A DNA stretch of 64,000 bases from Scytonema tolypothrichoides VB-61278 (GCF_000828085.3 NZ_JXCA02000001.1:283296-347295); one strand, 5' to 3'; counted from the stretch's first letter, positions 24,270 to 34,799 are shown. Program-made: numbers and translations. The notes: generated by a model from the sequence alone, not told the origin.

Positions 24270-24484
24270 GACTCCTCAATTTTCTCTAAAGAATCAGGTT
24301 TATGAACTGCCTCTTTTCCAGTTTTGTCACTTTTAACCAAGTACTCTGGGTTATCTTTTGAGGCGGCGACATGATGTCCTTTAATCTGTGTAGGTGAGGT
24401 GAGTTTCTTTTCCACTTCACCTGTGGTTTCACCTTGCGATGTATTCCACTTCACTTTGTCGCTTTTTTTCAACTCGTCAGTCAC
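24266..24484 (-). CDS. DUF2945 (TUDOR-like) small protein
   Basis: A 72-residue basic protein of the DUF2945/hypervirulence-associated TUDOR family: KKSDKVKWNTSQGETTGEVE, KLTSPTQIKGHHVAASKDNP, EYLVKSDKTGKEAVHKPDSL. The fold is an SH3-like barrel; no enzymatic role is known. First gene of a two-gene operon with DUF3140. Such pairs are often stress-induced in other bacteria, but nothing here shows that directly. Confidence 0.87.
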   Translation of the reverse strand: MTDELKKSDKVKWNTSQGETTGEVEKKLTSPTQIKGHHVAASKDNPEYLVKSDKTGKEAVHKPDSLEKIEES

Positions 24485-25017
24485 GGGTTTTTTCCTGTTT
24501 GATGTTTTCCACCCGTTAATTATGTTTGGACTATCAGAAGAATTAATCTTTCTATTGACAGAAAAAGTGGTAAATTCTTCTGTTGAAAGGGCTACCCCGT
24601 ACCAGATATCTGCGTTGCAAAAATGTGTTCTCGGTTTGGTCTGTTGTTACCGAAGAAAGGCAGAGGGCAGAAGGGAATAAAGTCAATTTTGATACATTAT
24701 CGAGTCCTCTGTGCTCTGCAATACGGTAAGACAGCCCCTGCTTTTAAGTATGGAGGGGAATAAATGCGTAGTAACCTTATCAAATCCCTCGGATTTATAG
24801 TGCTTCTCGCTTGCGTGCAATACACAAGTGGAGAGACGTTACATGTAACGTCTCTACGTTATTCGTTCTGCTGTATGTGATCCAAATAAGAACTGCTATA
24901 TGCGTAGGGATACATAGCTGCCTTTTTAATGCACATGAAACAAAGTTGCTCCGTGCGACTAAAAGCCTTGCGGAGCAACAACAGTTTAGAATCCTCGTTT
25001 TTCAAAACAGAGAGAAA
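24485..25017. other. Intergenic region with a perfect palindrome
   Basis: No gene is seen. Bases 24832-24855 are a perfect 24-base palindrome with arms agagacgttaca / tgtaacgtctct; the agagacgt word recurs at the ends of the element at 43499-43643. Confidence 0.6.
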
Positions 25018-25974
25018 TCAACCTATGAGTAGATGCGCCTTATCTACCACAACGTTAATGACATGATGACTGATGGGAAGGCTATCAATTACCATACCTA
25101 GACATAACAACATCATGTATGAGATGGAATAGAGAAATAATCCTTTGGCTAAATTACGGTCTTCTGGATTGTGCAGTAATTGCCAAGCTTTGTAAATAAA
25201 AACTGCTCCCAAGGTAACAGCAATGACTCCGTAAATTATTCCACTGATTTGCAAAGGATAAATCAATGAAAATGTTGCTGCTACTGTAACTAGGGTGTAT
25301 AACCAAATTTGTCGCACCGTAGGCGTAGTTCCTGCAATGACGGGTAACATTGGGACGCCAACTTTTGCGTAATCATCCCGAATCATCAAAGCAAGAGACC
25401 AGAAGTGAGGCGGTGTCCACAAAAAGACAATCGCAAATACTACCCATGCTCCCCAGCTTAACGTACCGGTGACAGCAGCCCAACCTACCAAAGCCGGAAC
25501 TGCGCCTGCGGCTCCACCAATAACGATATTTTGAGTGCTATGTCGCTTGAGAAAATGCGTGTAAATTAGCACATAAAATACAATTCCTGACATTGCTAGC
25601 AGTGCAGCTAGTAGGTTGGCAAAAACGTAAAGTAAGGTAAAAGAAATGACAGCTAAAACACTAGCGAAAATGAGAGCATCACGCGACTGTATTCTACCTG
25701 AAGGCAGAGGACGATGACGTGTGCGCTCCATTTCATAATCGATATCTCGGTCATAGACACAGTTAATCGTCTGGGCACTTGCAGCGGCCATTGTACCACC
25801 ACTAAGTGTAACGAGTAACAACAATGGGTTTACTTCTCCCTTGGCTGCAATCCACATACTTCCAGCAGTGGTAATAAGTAGCAAAGGGATAATTCTAGGC
25901 TTCGTCAGCTGGTAATAGCTTTGAATAACCTGTAGAAATGTCTGATGGTGGCGAGAGACATTAGTCTCAATCAT
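25018..25974 (-). CDS. ctaB: Protoheme IX farnesyltransferase (heme O synthase)
   Basis: A UbiA-family membrane enzyme of 318 residues that farnesylates heme B to heme O, the first step to heme A. The prenyl-diphosphate binding motif [20 protein letters not shown] is intact and the second Asp-rich loop lies near [18 protein letters not shown]. About nine helices. It follows ctaA on the same strand after 76 bases, forming a ctaA-ctaB unit divergent from the coxBAC operon whose enzyme needs heme A. Confidence 0.95.
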   Translation of the reverse strand: MIETNVSRHHQTFLQVIQSYYQLTKPRIIPLLLITTAGSMWIAAKGEVNPLLLLVTLSGGTMAAASAQTINCVYDRDIDYEMERTRHRPLPSGRIQSRDALIFASVLAVISFTLLYVFANLLAALLAMSGIVFYVLIYTHFLKRHSTQNIVIGGAAGAVPALVGWAAVTGTLSWGAWVVFAIVFLWTPPHFWSLALMIRDDYAKVGVPMLPVIAGTTPTVRQIWLYTLVTVAATFSLIYPLQISGIIYGVIAVTLGAVFIYKAWQLLHNPEDRNLAKGLFLYSISYMMLLCLGMVIDSLPISHHVINVVVDKAHLLIG

Positions 25975-26050
25975 TTTGGCACTATTTCCTTTTTTTCAAA
26001 CCTAGATAACTGTTCACTGCGTAGATAGCTGTTGACTGTTCAGTGGCTTA

Positions 26051-27010
26051 TTATCTTGCTGTGTTTGCGTTGATAGTCACGCTGTTAGCATTGATCCCAC
26101 CCTTATGAACCCAGTCGCGCAGTGCAAGAACTGTGAAACACACTAAAGTACCAAGCAAAGCTGCTCCTACTGCTTGGTGAGAGACAGTTAGTGGTTCGAC
26201 CTGAAGATGTAATCGAAAAGTGGCAACTCCTATCAGGAGTTGTGCAATAAGCAATCCACCAGCGATATTTGCTAGTCGTCGTAATGCAGGATGCAGTGCT
26301 GGTGTTCGCCATGAAAGAAATACCACTGCCAATGTTGCTACTGTTGGAGGTACTATGCCAGCGATATGACTGTACATCACAGTACAAAGTTGGGATGTGC
26401 CAAAGCATTGGTGTAGTGCCCAACGAGAACCGACTAAAGCACCTAGTAGACTTTGTAGATAAACCAAAATAGCTGCTGTTAAACCTACCCAAGGCAAGTT
26501 ACCCACAGTTCCGGTTGGCTGGTAAGGGGTAAGTGCAGTACCGATGACGAGTAAGGTTGTGAAAAATAACAGCGCTGTTCCTAAGTGAGCGGTTACAATA
26601 TCAAACCGCAAAAGTTCAGTAACCGTGAGTCCGCCCAAGACTCCTTGGAAAACGATTAAAAATAGCGCGAATGTGGATGCCCAAGGCAGCCATCTGGGTA
26701 AAGCTTGACGAGACCACCAGGACATTCCAACGAGTGCGATCGCGCTGACACCAATTAACGCCGCATCCAATCTATGAAACCACTCCAAGAAAACCTGAAA
26801 ATTCATTTGCTTGGTTGGCACCAGTTCTCCGTAACACAAGGGCCAATCAGGGCAAGCAAGTCCAGCATTCATCACACGGGTGGCACTGCCTATTGCCATC
26901 AAAATCAAAGTGGCTATACACATTCTCCACACCAAGCGACGAATTCGTTCCTGTGGAACCTGCGGCGGCGCAGTCGTTATGTTTTGTTGTTCTAGAACAA
27001 ATTCGCTCAT
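26051..27010 (-). CDS. ctaA: Heme A synthase
   Basis: A 319-residue membrane protein with eight predicted helices that oxidises heme O to heme A. The heme-ligand histidines are visible in EWFHRLDAALIG, VTAHLGTALLFF, MYSHIAGIV and VSHQAVGAALLG. The Cys pair in the first extracellular loop (LACPDWPLCYGELVP) is also present. It starts 474 bases from coxB on the opposite strand. Confidence 0.95.
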   Translation of the reverse strand: MSEFVLEQQNITTAPPQVPQERIRRLVWRMCIATLILMAIGSATRVMNAGLACPDWPLCYGELVPTKQMNFQVFLEWFHRLDAALIGVSAIALVGMSWWSRQALPRWLPWASTFALFLIVFQGVLGGLTVTELLRFDIVTAHLGTALLFFTTLLVIGTALTPYQPTGTVGNLPWVGLTAAILVYLQSLLGALVGSRWALHQCFGTSQLCTVMYSHIAGIVPPTVATLAVVFLSWRTPALHPALRRLANIAGGLLIAQLLIGVATFRLHLQVEPLTVSHQAVGAALLGTLVCFTVLALRDWVHKGGINANSVTINANTAR

Positions 27011-27484
27011 GTAAAGATACCTTTTGCCGCTCTTTTTGATTCTGTCTACGTTTCAACCATTTGTCAGTACCGATCCATCTCCCACCCTAGCGTACAACTA
27101 AGGTTCGAGACTGGCTCTCACTATACTGTGAATCACCATAGCTACTTTTTGCCTGAAGCTTTAGGGAATTTTTAAGTTGTGAGGATTGGAAAGAACTTAA
27201 AACCAGAATTCACCAAAATTAAGCGGGGGTGTGGAAGCCCAGGGAAGGTGAGTTTTTTCTGGCTTGGCATTGATTCATGCTAACCATCTATAAAATTTTT
27301 TCCCTCATCGACATCCACCACTCGACACATCCGAGAAACAGATTCTGTTCAAGATCCCAAAAATCAGCCTAAAAATTAATAAAATTTTCATCCCTTCCCC
27401 CAACATATCTCTTAGGCTGGACTAGTGTAGTAAGTGAGTAAACTGCTCAGTCAAATATAGTAAAGCCGTTAACTCAAAAAAACC
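27011..27484. other. Divergent promoter region ctaA / coxB
   Basis: No ORF or RNA gene recognised. It must hold promoters for both heme A synthesis and the oxidase operon; tggactagtgtagtaagtga near 27418-27437 is the most promoter-like stretch before coxB but is not a clear consensus. Confidence 0.4.
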
Positions 27485-28573
27485 GTGAAAATCCCAAGCT
27501 CCATCTGGACGTTACTAATTGGCATCGGGCTGACCCTAGTCAGCCTCTGGTACGGTCAAAATCATGGTCTACTACCAACAGCAGCTTCTGACGAAGCCCC
27601 GTTAGTAGACGGTTTGTTCAACACAATGATGACCGTCTCCGTAGGTATATTTGTGCTCGTAGAAGGTGTTTTAATTTACTCTGCTATCAGATATCGTCGC
27701 CGTGCAGGTGACAATGCAGATGGTCCACCAGTACATGGCAATGTACCACTAGAAATCCTTTGGACAGCGATCCCAACAGTTATTGTTATTGGCATTTCTG
27801 TTTACAGCTTCGACGTTTACAACGATATGGGCGGCTTCAGCCCCCACGCCATCCATGAAGCCCCAATGACGTCACAAGTCATGAACATGCCTGGGGCAGC
27901 GATCGCCGCAACTTTAAGCGATACCCCCCCCAGCACAGAAGCTAACCAAAATCAGGAAAAATCTGATGAGGCAATGCAAGACCCTGCCACAGCGGCAGTC
28001 CGCAATGCTGACCAAATTCCCCAAAAGCGGAATGCTCCCGGTGTAGGAAGTGTTGCTCCTACCATTGGACCTACACCCGAAAATGAAGGAAAACCACCTG
28101 CATTTGTGGTAAATGTCACGGGTTTGCAGTACGCCTGGATTTTTACCTACCCTGAAACTGAAGTCACTTCTGGAGAACTGCACGTTCCCATCGGGCGCGA
28201 AGTGCAATTGAATATGACAGCTAACGATGTTATCCATGCCTTCTGGGTACCAGAGTTTCGCTTGAAGCAGGATGTGATCCCTGGTCGGCAAAGTGAGATT
28301 CGTTTTACACCCAACAAAGAAGGTGATTATACGCTCATCTGTGCCGAACTGTGTGGCCCTTACCACGGTGCGATGAGGACACAAGTTATTGTTCAAAAGC
28401 CAGAAGAATTTGAACAGTGGATCCAAGAACAGGAAGTTGCTAGCGCTGAAGAACTTAAGCAAGCAGTTGCTGTTAATCCTGCCGATCTAACCCCAGATGA
28501 ATTTCTCGCTCCTCATACTAGCCACATGGGAATTCATCCTGAAATGCTACATCAAATTCACCATGAATCATGA
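27485..28573 (+). CDS. coxB: Cytochrome c oxidase subunit II
   Basis: A 362-residue CuA subunit. Two N-terminal helices (about 7-22 and 45-70) anchor the periplasmic cupredoxin domain. CuA ligands are visible in VIHAFWVPEF and CAELCGPYHGAM; the aromatic electron-entry patch is GLQYAWIFTYPE. Residues about 115-195 are a low-complexity, Gln/Pro/Ala/Asn-rich insertion between the second helix and the CuA domain, longer than in proteobacterial homologues. Starts at GTG. First gene of coxBAC. Confidence 0.94.
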   Translation: MKIPSSIWTLLIGIGLTLVSLWYGQNHGLLPTAASDEAPLVDGLFNTMMTVSVGIFVLVEGVLIYSAIRYRRRAGDNADGPPVHGNVPLEILWTAIPTVIVIGISVYSFDVYNDMGGFSPHAIHEAPMTSQVMNMPGAAIAATLSDTPPSTEANQNQEKSDEAMQDPATAAVRNADQIPQKRNAPGVGSVAPTIGPTPENEGKPPAFVVNVTGLQYAWIFTYPETEVTSGELHVPIGREVQLNMTANDVIHAFWVPEFRLKQDVIPGRQSEIRFTPNKEGDYTLICAELCGPYHGAMRTQVIVQKPEEFEQWIQEQEVASAEELKQAVAVNPADLTPDEFLAPHTSHMGIHPEMLHQIHHES

Positions 28574-28602
28574 GTGATTGGTCATTAGTCCTTAACAACT
28601 GA

Positions 28603-28642
28603 CTTCTGACTCCTGACTTCTGACTTCTGACTCCTGAGTTCT
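28603..28642. repeat. Heptamer tandem repeat in coxB-coxA spacer
   Basis: About six copies of a tgacttc/tgactcc-type heptamer fill the spacer just upstream of coxA. Related units occur at 47608-47640. Confidence 0.75.
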
Positions 28643-28651
28643 GAAATTTCT

Positions 28652-30397
28652 ATGACACAAGCACAGGTACAAGAAAAAGCCAATCTTCCAGCTCTGATTG
28701 AAGAGCCGGAGATCAGACCTTGGCGAGACTACTTTACCTTCAACACCGACCACAAGGTGATTGCGATTCAATATCTGGTCACCACATTTATTTTTTACTG
28801 TATTGGCGGTGTGATGGCTGACTTGGTTCGCACAGAACTGCGAACCCCAGACGTCGATTTTGTCACCCCTGAGGTGTACAACAGTTTGTTTACACTGCAC
28901 GCCACAATCATGATTTTTTTGTGGATTGTGCCCGCAGGTGCAGGATTTGCGAACTTCCTGATCCCCTTGATGATTGGGGCAAAGGATATGGCATTTCCAC
29001 GCCTGAATGCTGTTGCCTTTTGGATGATTCCTCCTGCAGGTTTATTACTAATCGCCAGTTTAGTGGTGGGTGATGCACCAGATGCAGGTTGGACTTCCTA
29101 CCCTCCCTTAAGCTTGGTCACAGGTCAAGTAGGTGAGGGGATCTGGATTCTAAGCGTTCTTTTATTAGGTACGTCTTCGATTCTGGGGGCAATTAATTTC
29201 CTGGTGACTATGCTTAAAATGCGTACTCCAGGCATGGGTTTCTTTCAATTGCCTTTGTTTTGCTGGGCAATGTTGGCAACCTCGGCGCTGACTTTGGTCT
29301 CTACGCCAGTGCTAGCAGCTGGTTTAATTCTGCTCTCGTTTGACTTACTTGCAGGCACAACATTTTTTAATCCGACTGGCGGTGGCGATCCAGTTGTGTA
29401 CCAGCATATGTTCTGGTTTTATTCCCACCCAGCGGTTTACATTATGATTTTGCCCTTCTTTGGGGCGATTTCTGAGGTGATTCCGGTTCATTCTCGTAAG
29501 CCGATTTTTGGATATAAGGCGATCGCCTACTCTAGTTTGGCAATCAGCTTCCTCGGACTCATCGTCTGGGCGCACCACATGTTTACCAGCGGTATCCCTG
29601 GTTGGTTGCGGATGTTCTTCATGATCACCACGATGATTATCGCCGTACCAACGGGGATTAAAATCTTCAGCTGGTTGGCAACAATGTGGGGTGGAAAAAT
29701 TCGCCTCAACAGTCCAATGCTCTTTGCAATGGGTTTTGTTGGCACCTTCGTGATTGGTGGGATCAGTGGCGTGATGTTAGCGGCTGTACCGTTCGATATT
29801 CACGTTCACGACACCTATTTTGTCGTAGCACACTTGCACTATGTCCTCTTTGGTGGTAGTGTTTTGGGCATTTATGCGGCAATCTACCACTGGTTCCCCA
29901 AAATGACAGGGCGGATGCTGAACGAATTTTGGGGTAAGGTTCACTTTACCCTGACAATTGTCGGTTTAAACATGACCTTCTTACCCATGCACAAGCTGGG
30001 GATGATGGGTATGAACCGTCGTATTGCTCAGTACGACCCCAAATTTACGTTTTTGAATGAAATTTGTACCTATGGGGCTTATATACTCGCGGTTTCGACA
30101 TTCCCCTTCATTATCAATGCGATTTGGAGTTGGATGTACGGATCCAAAGCAGGTAATAATCCCTGGAATGCACTGACCCTAGAGTGGATGACAACTTCAC
30201 CGCCTGCGATCGAGAATTTTGATAAACCACCAGTCTTAGCGACTGGACCATACGATTATGGTTTAGAGAACACTAGAAAGGGTGTCCCCCTGTCTGATCC
30301 CGATCCAGTTTTATCTGGCGGTGTTAACTCAGTGTTACGCGCCGAACCTGACGAGCCATATCCGGCTATCACTGCTGAGAAAGAAGAACGCTCATAA
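28652..30397 (+). CDS. coxA: Cytochrome c oxidase subunit I
   Basis: A 581-residue heme-copper oxidase core with 12 helices. Heme and CuB ligands appear in LHATIMIFLWIVPAG, YSHPAVYIMILPF (the His followed two residues later by Val-Tyr), WAHHMFTSG and HDTYFVVAHLHYVLFGG. The motif reads YSHPAVY, not GHPEVY: the D-channel glutamate of type A1 enzymes is absent and the Tyr-Ser replacement seen in type A2 oxidases is present. It pumps protons while reducing O2, accepting electrons via CoxB. Confidence 0.95.
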   Translation: MTQAQVQEKANLPALIEEPEIRPWRDYFTFNTDHKVIAIQYLVTTFIFYCIGGVMADLVRTELRTPDVDFVTPEVYNSLFTLHATIMIFLWIVPAGAGFANFLIPLMIGAKDMAFPRLNAVAFWMIPPAGLLLIASLVVGDAPDAGWTSYPPLSLVTGQVGEGIWILSVLLLGTSSILGAINFLVTMLKMRTPGMGFFQLPLFCWAMLATSALTLVSTPVLAAGLILLSFDLLAGTTFFNPTGGGDPVVYQHMFWFYSHPAVYIMILPFFGAISEVIPVHSRKPIFGYKAIAYSSLAISFLGLIVWAHHMFTSGIPGWLRMFFMITTMIIAVPTGIKIFSWLATMWGGKIRLNSPMLFAMGFVGTFVIGGISGVMLAAVPFDIHVHDTYFVVAHLHYVLFGGSVLGIYAAIYHWFPKMTGRMLNEFWGKVHFTLTIVGLNMTFLPMHKLGMMGMNRRIAQYDPKFTFLNEICTYGAYILAVSTFPFIINAIWSWMYGSKAGNNPWNALTLEWMTTSPPAIENFDKPPVLATGPYDYGLENTRKGVPLSDPDPVLSGGVNSVLRAEPDEPYPAITAEKEERS

Positions 30398-30404
30398 ATA
30401 ATGA

Positions 30405-30475
30405 ATTATGAATGATGAATGCTAAAAGATTTCTTCATTCATAATTCATAAATTGTCATTCATAATTTACGGAAA
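30405..30475. repeat. AT-rich repeats between coxA and coxC
   Basis: aatgaattatgaatgatgaa at 30400-30419 and complementary tcattcataattcataaatt at 30435-30454 can form a hairpin in the mRNA between the two genes. Confidence 0.55.
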
Positions 30476-30479
30476 ATTC

Positions 30480-31103
30480 ATGCAAAGTCAAACAATTGAC
30501 CCAGCAAAGACAGCCCTTAACCATCATCACACTGCTACCGCAGAAGCTCATCACGAAGAACATCCAGACCATCGTCTCTTTGGACTGGTTATGTTCCTAG
30601 TTGCTGAAGGAATGATTTTCATGGGGTTGTTCGGAGCGTATCTGGCTATGCGTTCTACAGTACCTGTTTGGCCTCCAGAAGGTACGCCAGAGTTAGAACT
30701 ATTGTTACCCGGAGTCAACACTATCAATCTAATTGCTAGCAGTTTTGTTATCCACAATGCTGATACCGCCATCAAAAAGAATGATGTCCGGGGAATGCAG
30801 CTCTGGTTCGGGATTACTGCTGCAATGGGTATTCTTTTCTTGGTGGGGCAGGTCTATGAGTATACCCATCTTGAATTTGGCTTGACGACAAACTTGTTTG
30901 CCAGCGCATTTTATGTTTTGACTGGCTTCCACGGTTTGCACGTGACTCTTGGAGTTGTAGCAATTCTTGCGGTATTGTGGCGATCGCTCAGTAAAGGTCA
31001 CTACAGCAATGAACATCACTTTGGTATAGAAGCCGCTGAAATCTACTGGCACTTCGTTGACGTAATTTGGATTATCCTCTTCGGTTTGCTGTATCTGCTT
31101 TAA
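30480..31103 (+). CDS. coxC: Cytochrome c oxidase subunit III
   Basis: A 207-residue subunit III with about five helices, shorter than the seven-helix mitochondrial form, as usual in cyanobacteria. Signatures are LFGLVMFLVAEGMIFMGLFG, TINLIASSFVIHNAD, LTGFHGLHVTLGV and the C-terminal AAEIYWHFVDVIWIILFGLL. The N-terminus is His-rich. ATG 30480 was chosen; the 27-base extension to 30453 lies in the repeat spacer. Last gene of the operon, followed by a strong terminator. Confidence 0.94.
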   Translation: MQSQTIDPAKTALNHHHTATAEAHHEEHPDHRLFGLVMFLVAEGMIFMGLFGAYLAMRSTVPVWPPEGTPELELLLPGVNTINLIASSFVIHNADTAIKKNDVRGMQLWFGITAAMGILFLVGQVYEYTHLEFGLTTNLFASAFYVLTGFHGLHVTLGVVAILAVLWRSLSKGHYSNEHHFGIEAAEIYWHFVDVIWIILFGLLYLL

Positions 31104-31144
31104 GTGTTAGTGATGAGTTTTTCGATTCACTCAATTAGCTAACC

Positions 31145-31170
31145 AACCCCCTATAGGGGGTTTTATTTTT
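31145..31170 (+). terminator. Rho-independent terminator of coxBAC
   Basis: Stem aaccccc / gggggtt with a TATA loop (31145-31162), then a T-rich run to 31170. It lies 42 bases past the coxC stop. Confidence 0.9.
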
Positions 31171-31335
31171 TCGGGTAATCTAGATTTCCATCTTACAGCC
31201 GTTTGTGGTCTATTCATATGAAAACCGCTGTAAGAGGGATGACATTAAAAAAAAGCCCAAACGAGTAACGGCTACTCTTCCGTTGCCATCTTGCATCTGA
31301 GCGTCTTGGCGCAAAATTCATTTTTTTTGAATCAA

Positions 31336-32214
31336 TCAGCGGAATTTTTTAGGATCTAGACGATTGCCAGTTTGAGGTTGAGACTGCTGCGAACCAAGCG
31401 ATACACCATTACGAAGTTTTTCCCCAGTACCGCGATCAGCACGATCTAAGAAAGGTTTGAGATTGATTGGGTCTTTAGAAGAAGGAGAAGGTTTTTTGCC
31501 ACCACCAAAAATATTTCGCCCCAAATTGGAGAGTTCGTTACCACCACTTGTATAAGTGTTAACGCCAAAAGTTTGCTGTCCGCTATCAGCAGATGCTAAG
31601 TTTTGGAAAACGCTATTACGGACAACATAAGGGTCTTTTTCGGGGGGTACTGTCAGCACAATGCGACAGTAAGGATTAGCTTCCGTGGTGACGCAGAGAA
31701 TATTTTGTCTGTTCTCTATCGCTGTTTTCAGTTCCACTAACCCATCTGGGCGATATGTTTCCAAGCGTTCGGCAATTGCTTGGCAACGCTGTTGTGCATC
31801 CCAGCCGCCACCCAAAGTCCTAGGAGTTGCCCAAGGGAAGTATTGACCAGGTTGACTTTCTGGCTGGTACATAACGGTGTACTGACCATTGTAAGACTGA
31901 CAGAAAAATCGATTACTGCTACTAATTGGTGATGAAGTGGTCGTTCTCGTTGTAGTGGAAGATCCACCTGTTTCTGTTGTCCTTGTTCTAGTTGTTGTTG
32001 AGCCACCGCCTGCTGGTTCTGTTGGTACAACAATATCACCACCTCCACGAACTTGCGCAAATGCAGCTGCATGACCTAGAACAAAGGATAAACTAACAGC
32101 ACTCAAAAAAAGAAATTTCACAGGTTGAGATAGCATAGACACATCTAAAAAGCTGGAACTTGTTGTTGGGAGTTGATAATTCCAGTGACGAAGAATCTTG
32201 TGATTTTGATTCAA
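31336..32214 (-). CDS. Secreted COP23-domain protein
   Basis: A 292-residue protein. The hydrophobic signal segment is at about 30-50 (VKFLFLSAVSLSFVLGHAAA, cleavage near FAQ). A Thr/Arg/Ser-rich linker follows, then a COP23 domain (about 103-195): FFCQSYNGQYTVMYQ, WDAQQRCQAIAERL, ILCVTTEANPYCRIVLTV, with its four conserved Cys. COP23 is a circadian-oscillating cyanobacterial protein of unknown role. The tail is Gly/Ser/Pro-rich. The TTG at 32214 has a Shine-Dalgarno match (gggag, 7-base spacing); ATG 32136 would give a more normal signal peptide. Confidence 0.8.
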   Translation of the reverse strand: MNQNHKILRHWNYQLPTTSSSFLDVSMLSQPVKFLFLSAVSLSFVLGHAAAFAQVRGGGDIVVPTEPAGGGSTTTRTRTTETGGSSTTTRTTTSSPISSSNRFFCQSYNGQYTVMYQPESQPGQYFPWATPRTLGGGWDAQQRCQAIAERLETYRPDGLVELKTAIENRQNILCVTTEANPYCRIVLTVPPEKDPYVVRNSVFQNLASADSGQQTFGVNTYTSGGNELSNLGRNIFGGGKKPSPSSKDPINLKPFLDRADRGTGEKLRNGVSLGSQQSQPQTGNRLDPKKFR

Positions 32215-32566
32215 CGATTATCTCCCTTTTGTGCAAACAGTTGAATTCCCAAAAATCGGCTCACGAATGTAACGGATATATTACGTGTGGGTTTCACTAG
32301 TTTTCCTGTTCTCAGTTACCTACACGACGTCTAGGGGCGCAGGAATGCTGTGCCTTTACCATTTTCTCAATATCGCACTCAATGAAAATCCGCTATATCC
32401 GCGACAGCTTAAGTTATTTTTTGTAATCTTTAATGCCAAATTCCATACAAAATCTGTAAAAATCAGAAAAATATCGTCGTACATAAGATTCAGATCAATA
32501 AAAAAAATCAAAGTCGCTGTTAAAATCCAAATAATTTATAAGTTACAATTTAAGCCCCCGACTTTT
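32215..32566. other. Divergent promoter region
   Basis: AT-rich. An open frame runs through 32285-32566 ahead of the ABC ATPase, but its Lys/Ile/Phe-rich content does not look coding, so it is treated as leader or promoter DNA. Confidence 0.5.
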
Positions 32567-34453
32567 ATGAGAGAAACTATCCTAGACGTTCGCAATTTAC
32601 AAGTTGAATTTTCCGGTGAGAGTAAAAGTGTCAAAGCAGTAGATGGGATTTCTTTTGAGCTACATCGAGGAGAAACTCTAGGAATAGTAGGGGAGTCGGG
32701 AAGCGGAAAATCAGTCACATCCCTAGCGGTTATGGGGTTGCTTCAAAGTCCTGGTAAAATTAGTGGTGGTGAAATTTGGTTTCACCCTCAAGAGAATGGC
32801 GCACCTATTAATTTAGTGGAGTTGCCTAACGAGCAAATACAGCTCCACAGAGGCGGCGACATAGCGATGATTTTTCAAGAACCAATGAGTTCTCTCAATC
32901 CGGTTTACACGATTGGGTTTCAGATAACGGAAGCGATTTTGCGACACCAGAATCTTTCGGCATCCCAAGCACGACAAGCGGCGATCGCCGGTCTACAAGA
33001 AGTAAAACTCCTTCCTAGCGATGAAGCCCTCAAGCAACAGTATATCGAAACTTGGAAACAAACTTCCTTCGGTTCATCAACTCTAGACGAGCAAAAGCTG
33101 ACACAGTTAGTTAAGCAGCACAAAGAAGCTATCCTAGAACGTTACCCGCATCAACTTTCTGGCGGACAGTTGCAGCGGGTGATGATTGCAATGGCAATTT
33201 CGTGCAACCCATTGCTACTGATTGCTGATGAACCAACCACAGCATTGGATGTGACAGTACAAGCAACGATCCTTGAGTTGCTGCGAGAATTGCAGCAGCG
33301 CCGTGAAATGGCAATGATTTTCATCACCCACGACTTAGGACTGATTTCAGAAGTTGCTGATAAAGTCGCCGTGATGTATAGAGGCAAAATAGTAGAATAC
33401 AATTCGGCAGGACAAATTTTTTCAAATCCCCAGCATCCATACACCAAAGGCTTGGTAGCCTGTCGCCCCACACTCAACCGTCGTCCCCAAAAACTGCTGA
33501 CAGTTTCCGACTACATGAATGTGGAAGAAACGCCAACAGGAGATTTGATCATTCAAGAGAAACAACCTCAACAACCTGTGGAAGTCACAAGTGAACAGAT
33601 GAATCAAAGGTTGCAAAGCTTAGAACAGCAGCAGCCTTTGTTACAAGTTCGCGACTTGAAGGTTGGTTTTCCCATACGGGGGGTGTTTGGTGGCACAAAA
33701 CGTTATTTTATGGCCGTCAATAAAGTTTCCTTTGATGTGAAAAAGGGAGAAACCCTGGGATTGGTGGGAGAATCTGGTTGCGGTAAAACCACTCTTGGTA
33801 GAACCTTGCTACGCTTAATTGAACCAATGAGTGGTCAAATCCTTTTTGAAGGACAAGATATCACAACCCTCAAAGGCAATGCGTTGCAGAAGTTGCGGCG
33901 AGAAATGCAAATTGTTTTTCAAAACCCATTTAGCTCCCTCGATCCACGCTTCAAGGTTGGGGAAGCAATTGCAGAACCTTTGTTGATTCACTCGATTGGT
34001 AACACAAAACAACAACGTCGAGAACGTGTTGCTTACCTCTTAGAACGGGTGGGTTTAAGTGCAGATGCTATCAATCGCTATCCTCATCAGTTTTCTGGTG
34101 GTCAACGTCAGCGGATTTGTATTGCCCGTTCTTTGGCATTAAATCCCAAGTTTATTATATGTGATGAATCGGTTTCAGCGCTGGATGTATCAGTGCAAGC
34201 ACAGGTGCTGAATTTGCTCAAAGAATTGCAAGATGAATTTGGGTTGACTTATATCTTTATTTCTCACGACTTGAGTGTGGTGAAATTTATGAGCGATCGC
34301 ATCCTAGTCATGAATCGCGGTGAAATCGTCGAACAAGGAACAGCAGAAAGTATCTACCACGAACCCAAAGAAGAGTACACCCAAAAACTCATAGCCTCAA
34401 TTCCTACTGGAAGTGCTGAACGCGTGCGACAACGACAAGTACGGGCATCTTAA
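32567..34453 (+). CDS. Fused double-ATPase ABC protein (oligopeptide/dipeptide type)
   Basis: A 628-residue tandem ATPase joining DppD-like and DppF-like halves. First half: Walker [10 protein letters not shown], signature LSGGQLQR, Walker [14 protein letters not shown]. Second half, from about residue 355: [30 protein letters not shown]. In the second Walker B, the proline of the usual DEP is replaced by Ser (DES), but the catalytic Glu is kept. Both halves carry the C-terminal oligopeptide-ABC extension ([31 protein letters not shown]). No permease or binding-protein genes are adjacent. Resembles GsiA/YejF-type proteins. ATG 32567 fits the family start. Confidence 0.92.
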   Translation: MRETILDVRNLQVEFSGESKSVKAVDGISFELHRGETLGIVGESGSGKSVTSLAVMGLLQSPGKISGGEIWFHPQENGAPINLVELPNEQIQLHRGGDIAMIFQEPMSSLNPVYTIGFQITEAILRHQNLSASQARQAAIAGLQEVKLLPSDEALKQQYIETWKQTSFGSSTLDEQKLTQLVKQHKEAILERYPHQLSGGQLQRVMIAMAISCNPLLLIADEPTTALDVTVQATILELLRELQQRREMAMIFITHDLGLISEVADKVAVMYRGKIVEYNSAGQIFSNPQHPYTKGLVACRPTLNRRPQKLLTVSDYMNVEETPTGDLIIQEKQPQQPVEVTSEQMNQRLQSLEQQQPLLQVRDLKVGFPIRGVFGGTKRYFMAVNKVSFDVKKGETLGLVGESGCGKTTLGRTLLRLIEPMSGQILFEGQDITTLKGNALQKLRREMQIVFQNPFSSLDPRFKVGEAIAEPLLIHSIGNTKQQRRERVAYLLERVGLSADAINRYPHQFSGGQRQRICIARSLALNPKFIICDESVSALDVSVQAQVLNLLKELQDEFGLTYIFISHDLSVVKFMSDRILVMNRGEIVEQGTAESIYHEPKEEYTQKLIASIPTGSAERVRQRQVRAS

Positions 34454-34799
34454 ATATTTATTGTGGGTGTCTCTGGTTCCTATGCTCTGCATGGGAACGC
34501 TTCCTTGAGGTGAGGCCTCCCAATAATTATACTGAGACGGCGGTCTACAGTTATGCATTCCTTGTCAGAGACAAGCAACGAGGAAAGAGACTACGCTGCA
34601 CTGAAGTGTCAAAAATCGCTCTTAAGTCAGAGGCAAATTCTGTGTTGTGGTAGAGGATTTTTTGCCTCTACCTAAGTATATTTGTTCATAAACAAATCAT
34701 TAGAAAAATCATATGTTATCGTCCAATTGTGAATAATAAACTCTTGGGATTTTAGTGTAAACGAGCAAATAGCCATAAAAAGGAAGAACAAGCCGCAGC
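34454..34799. other. Intergenic region with dispersed repeat
   Basis: 34470-34610 contains the repeat type with tctctggttcctatgctctg, gcatgggaacgc and gacaagcaacgaggaa; a related copy is at 39885-40025. No gene. Upstream of the following CDS a purine-rich aaaaaggaag may serve as ribosome binding site. Confidence 0.55.

Noticed and set aside
27085-27125. Possible tRNA T-arm (aaggttcgagactgg)
   Set aside because: No matching acceptor, D or anticodon arms within 80 bases.
32285-32566. N-terminal extension of the double-ATPase ABC protein
   Set aside because: The extra 94 codons are Lys/Ile/Phe-rich and unlike the family; homology begins at [17 protein letters not shown].
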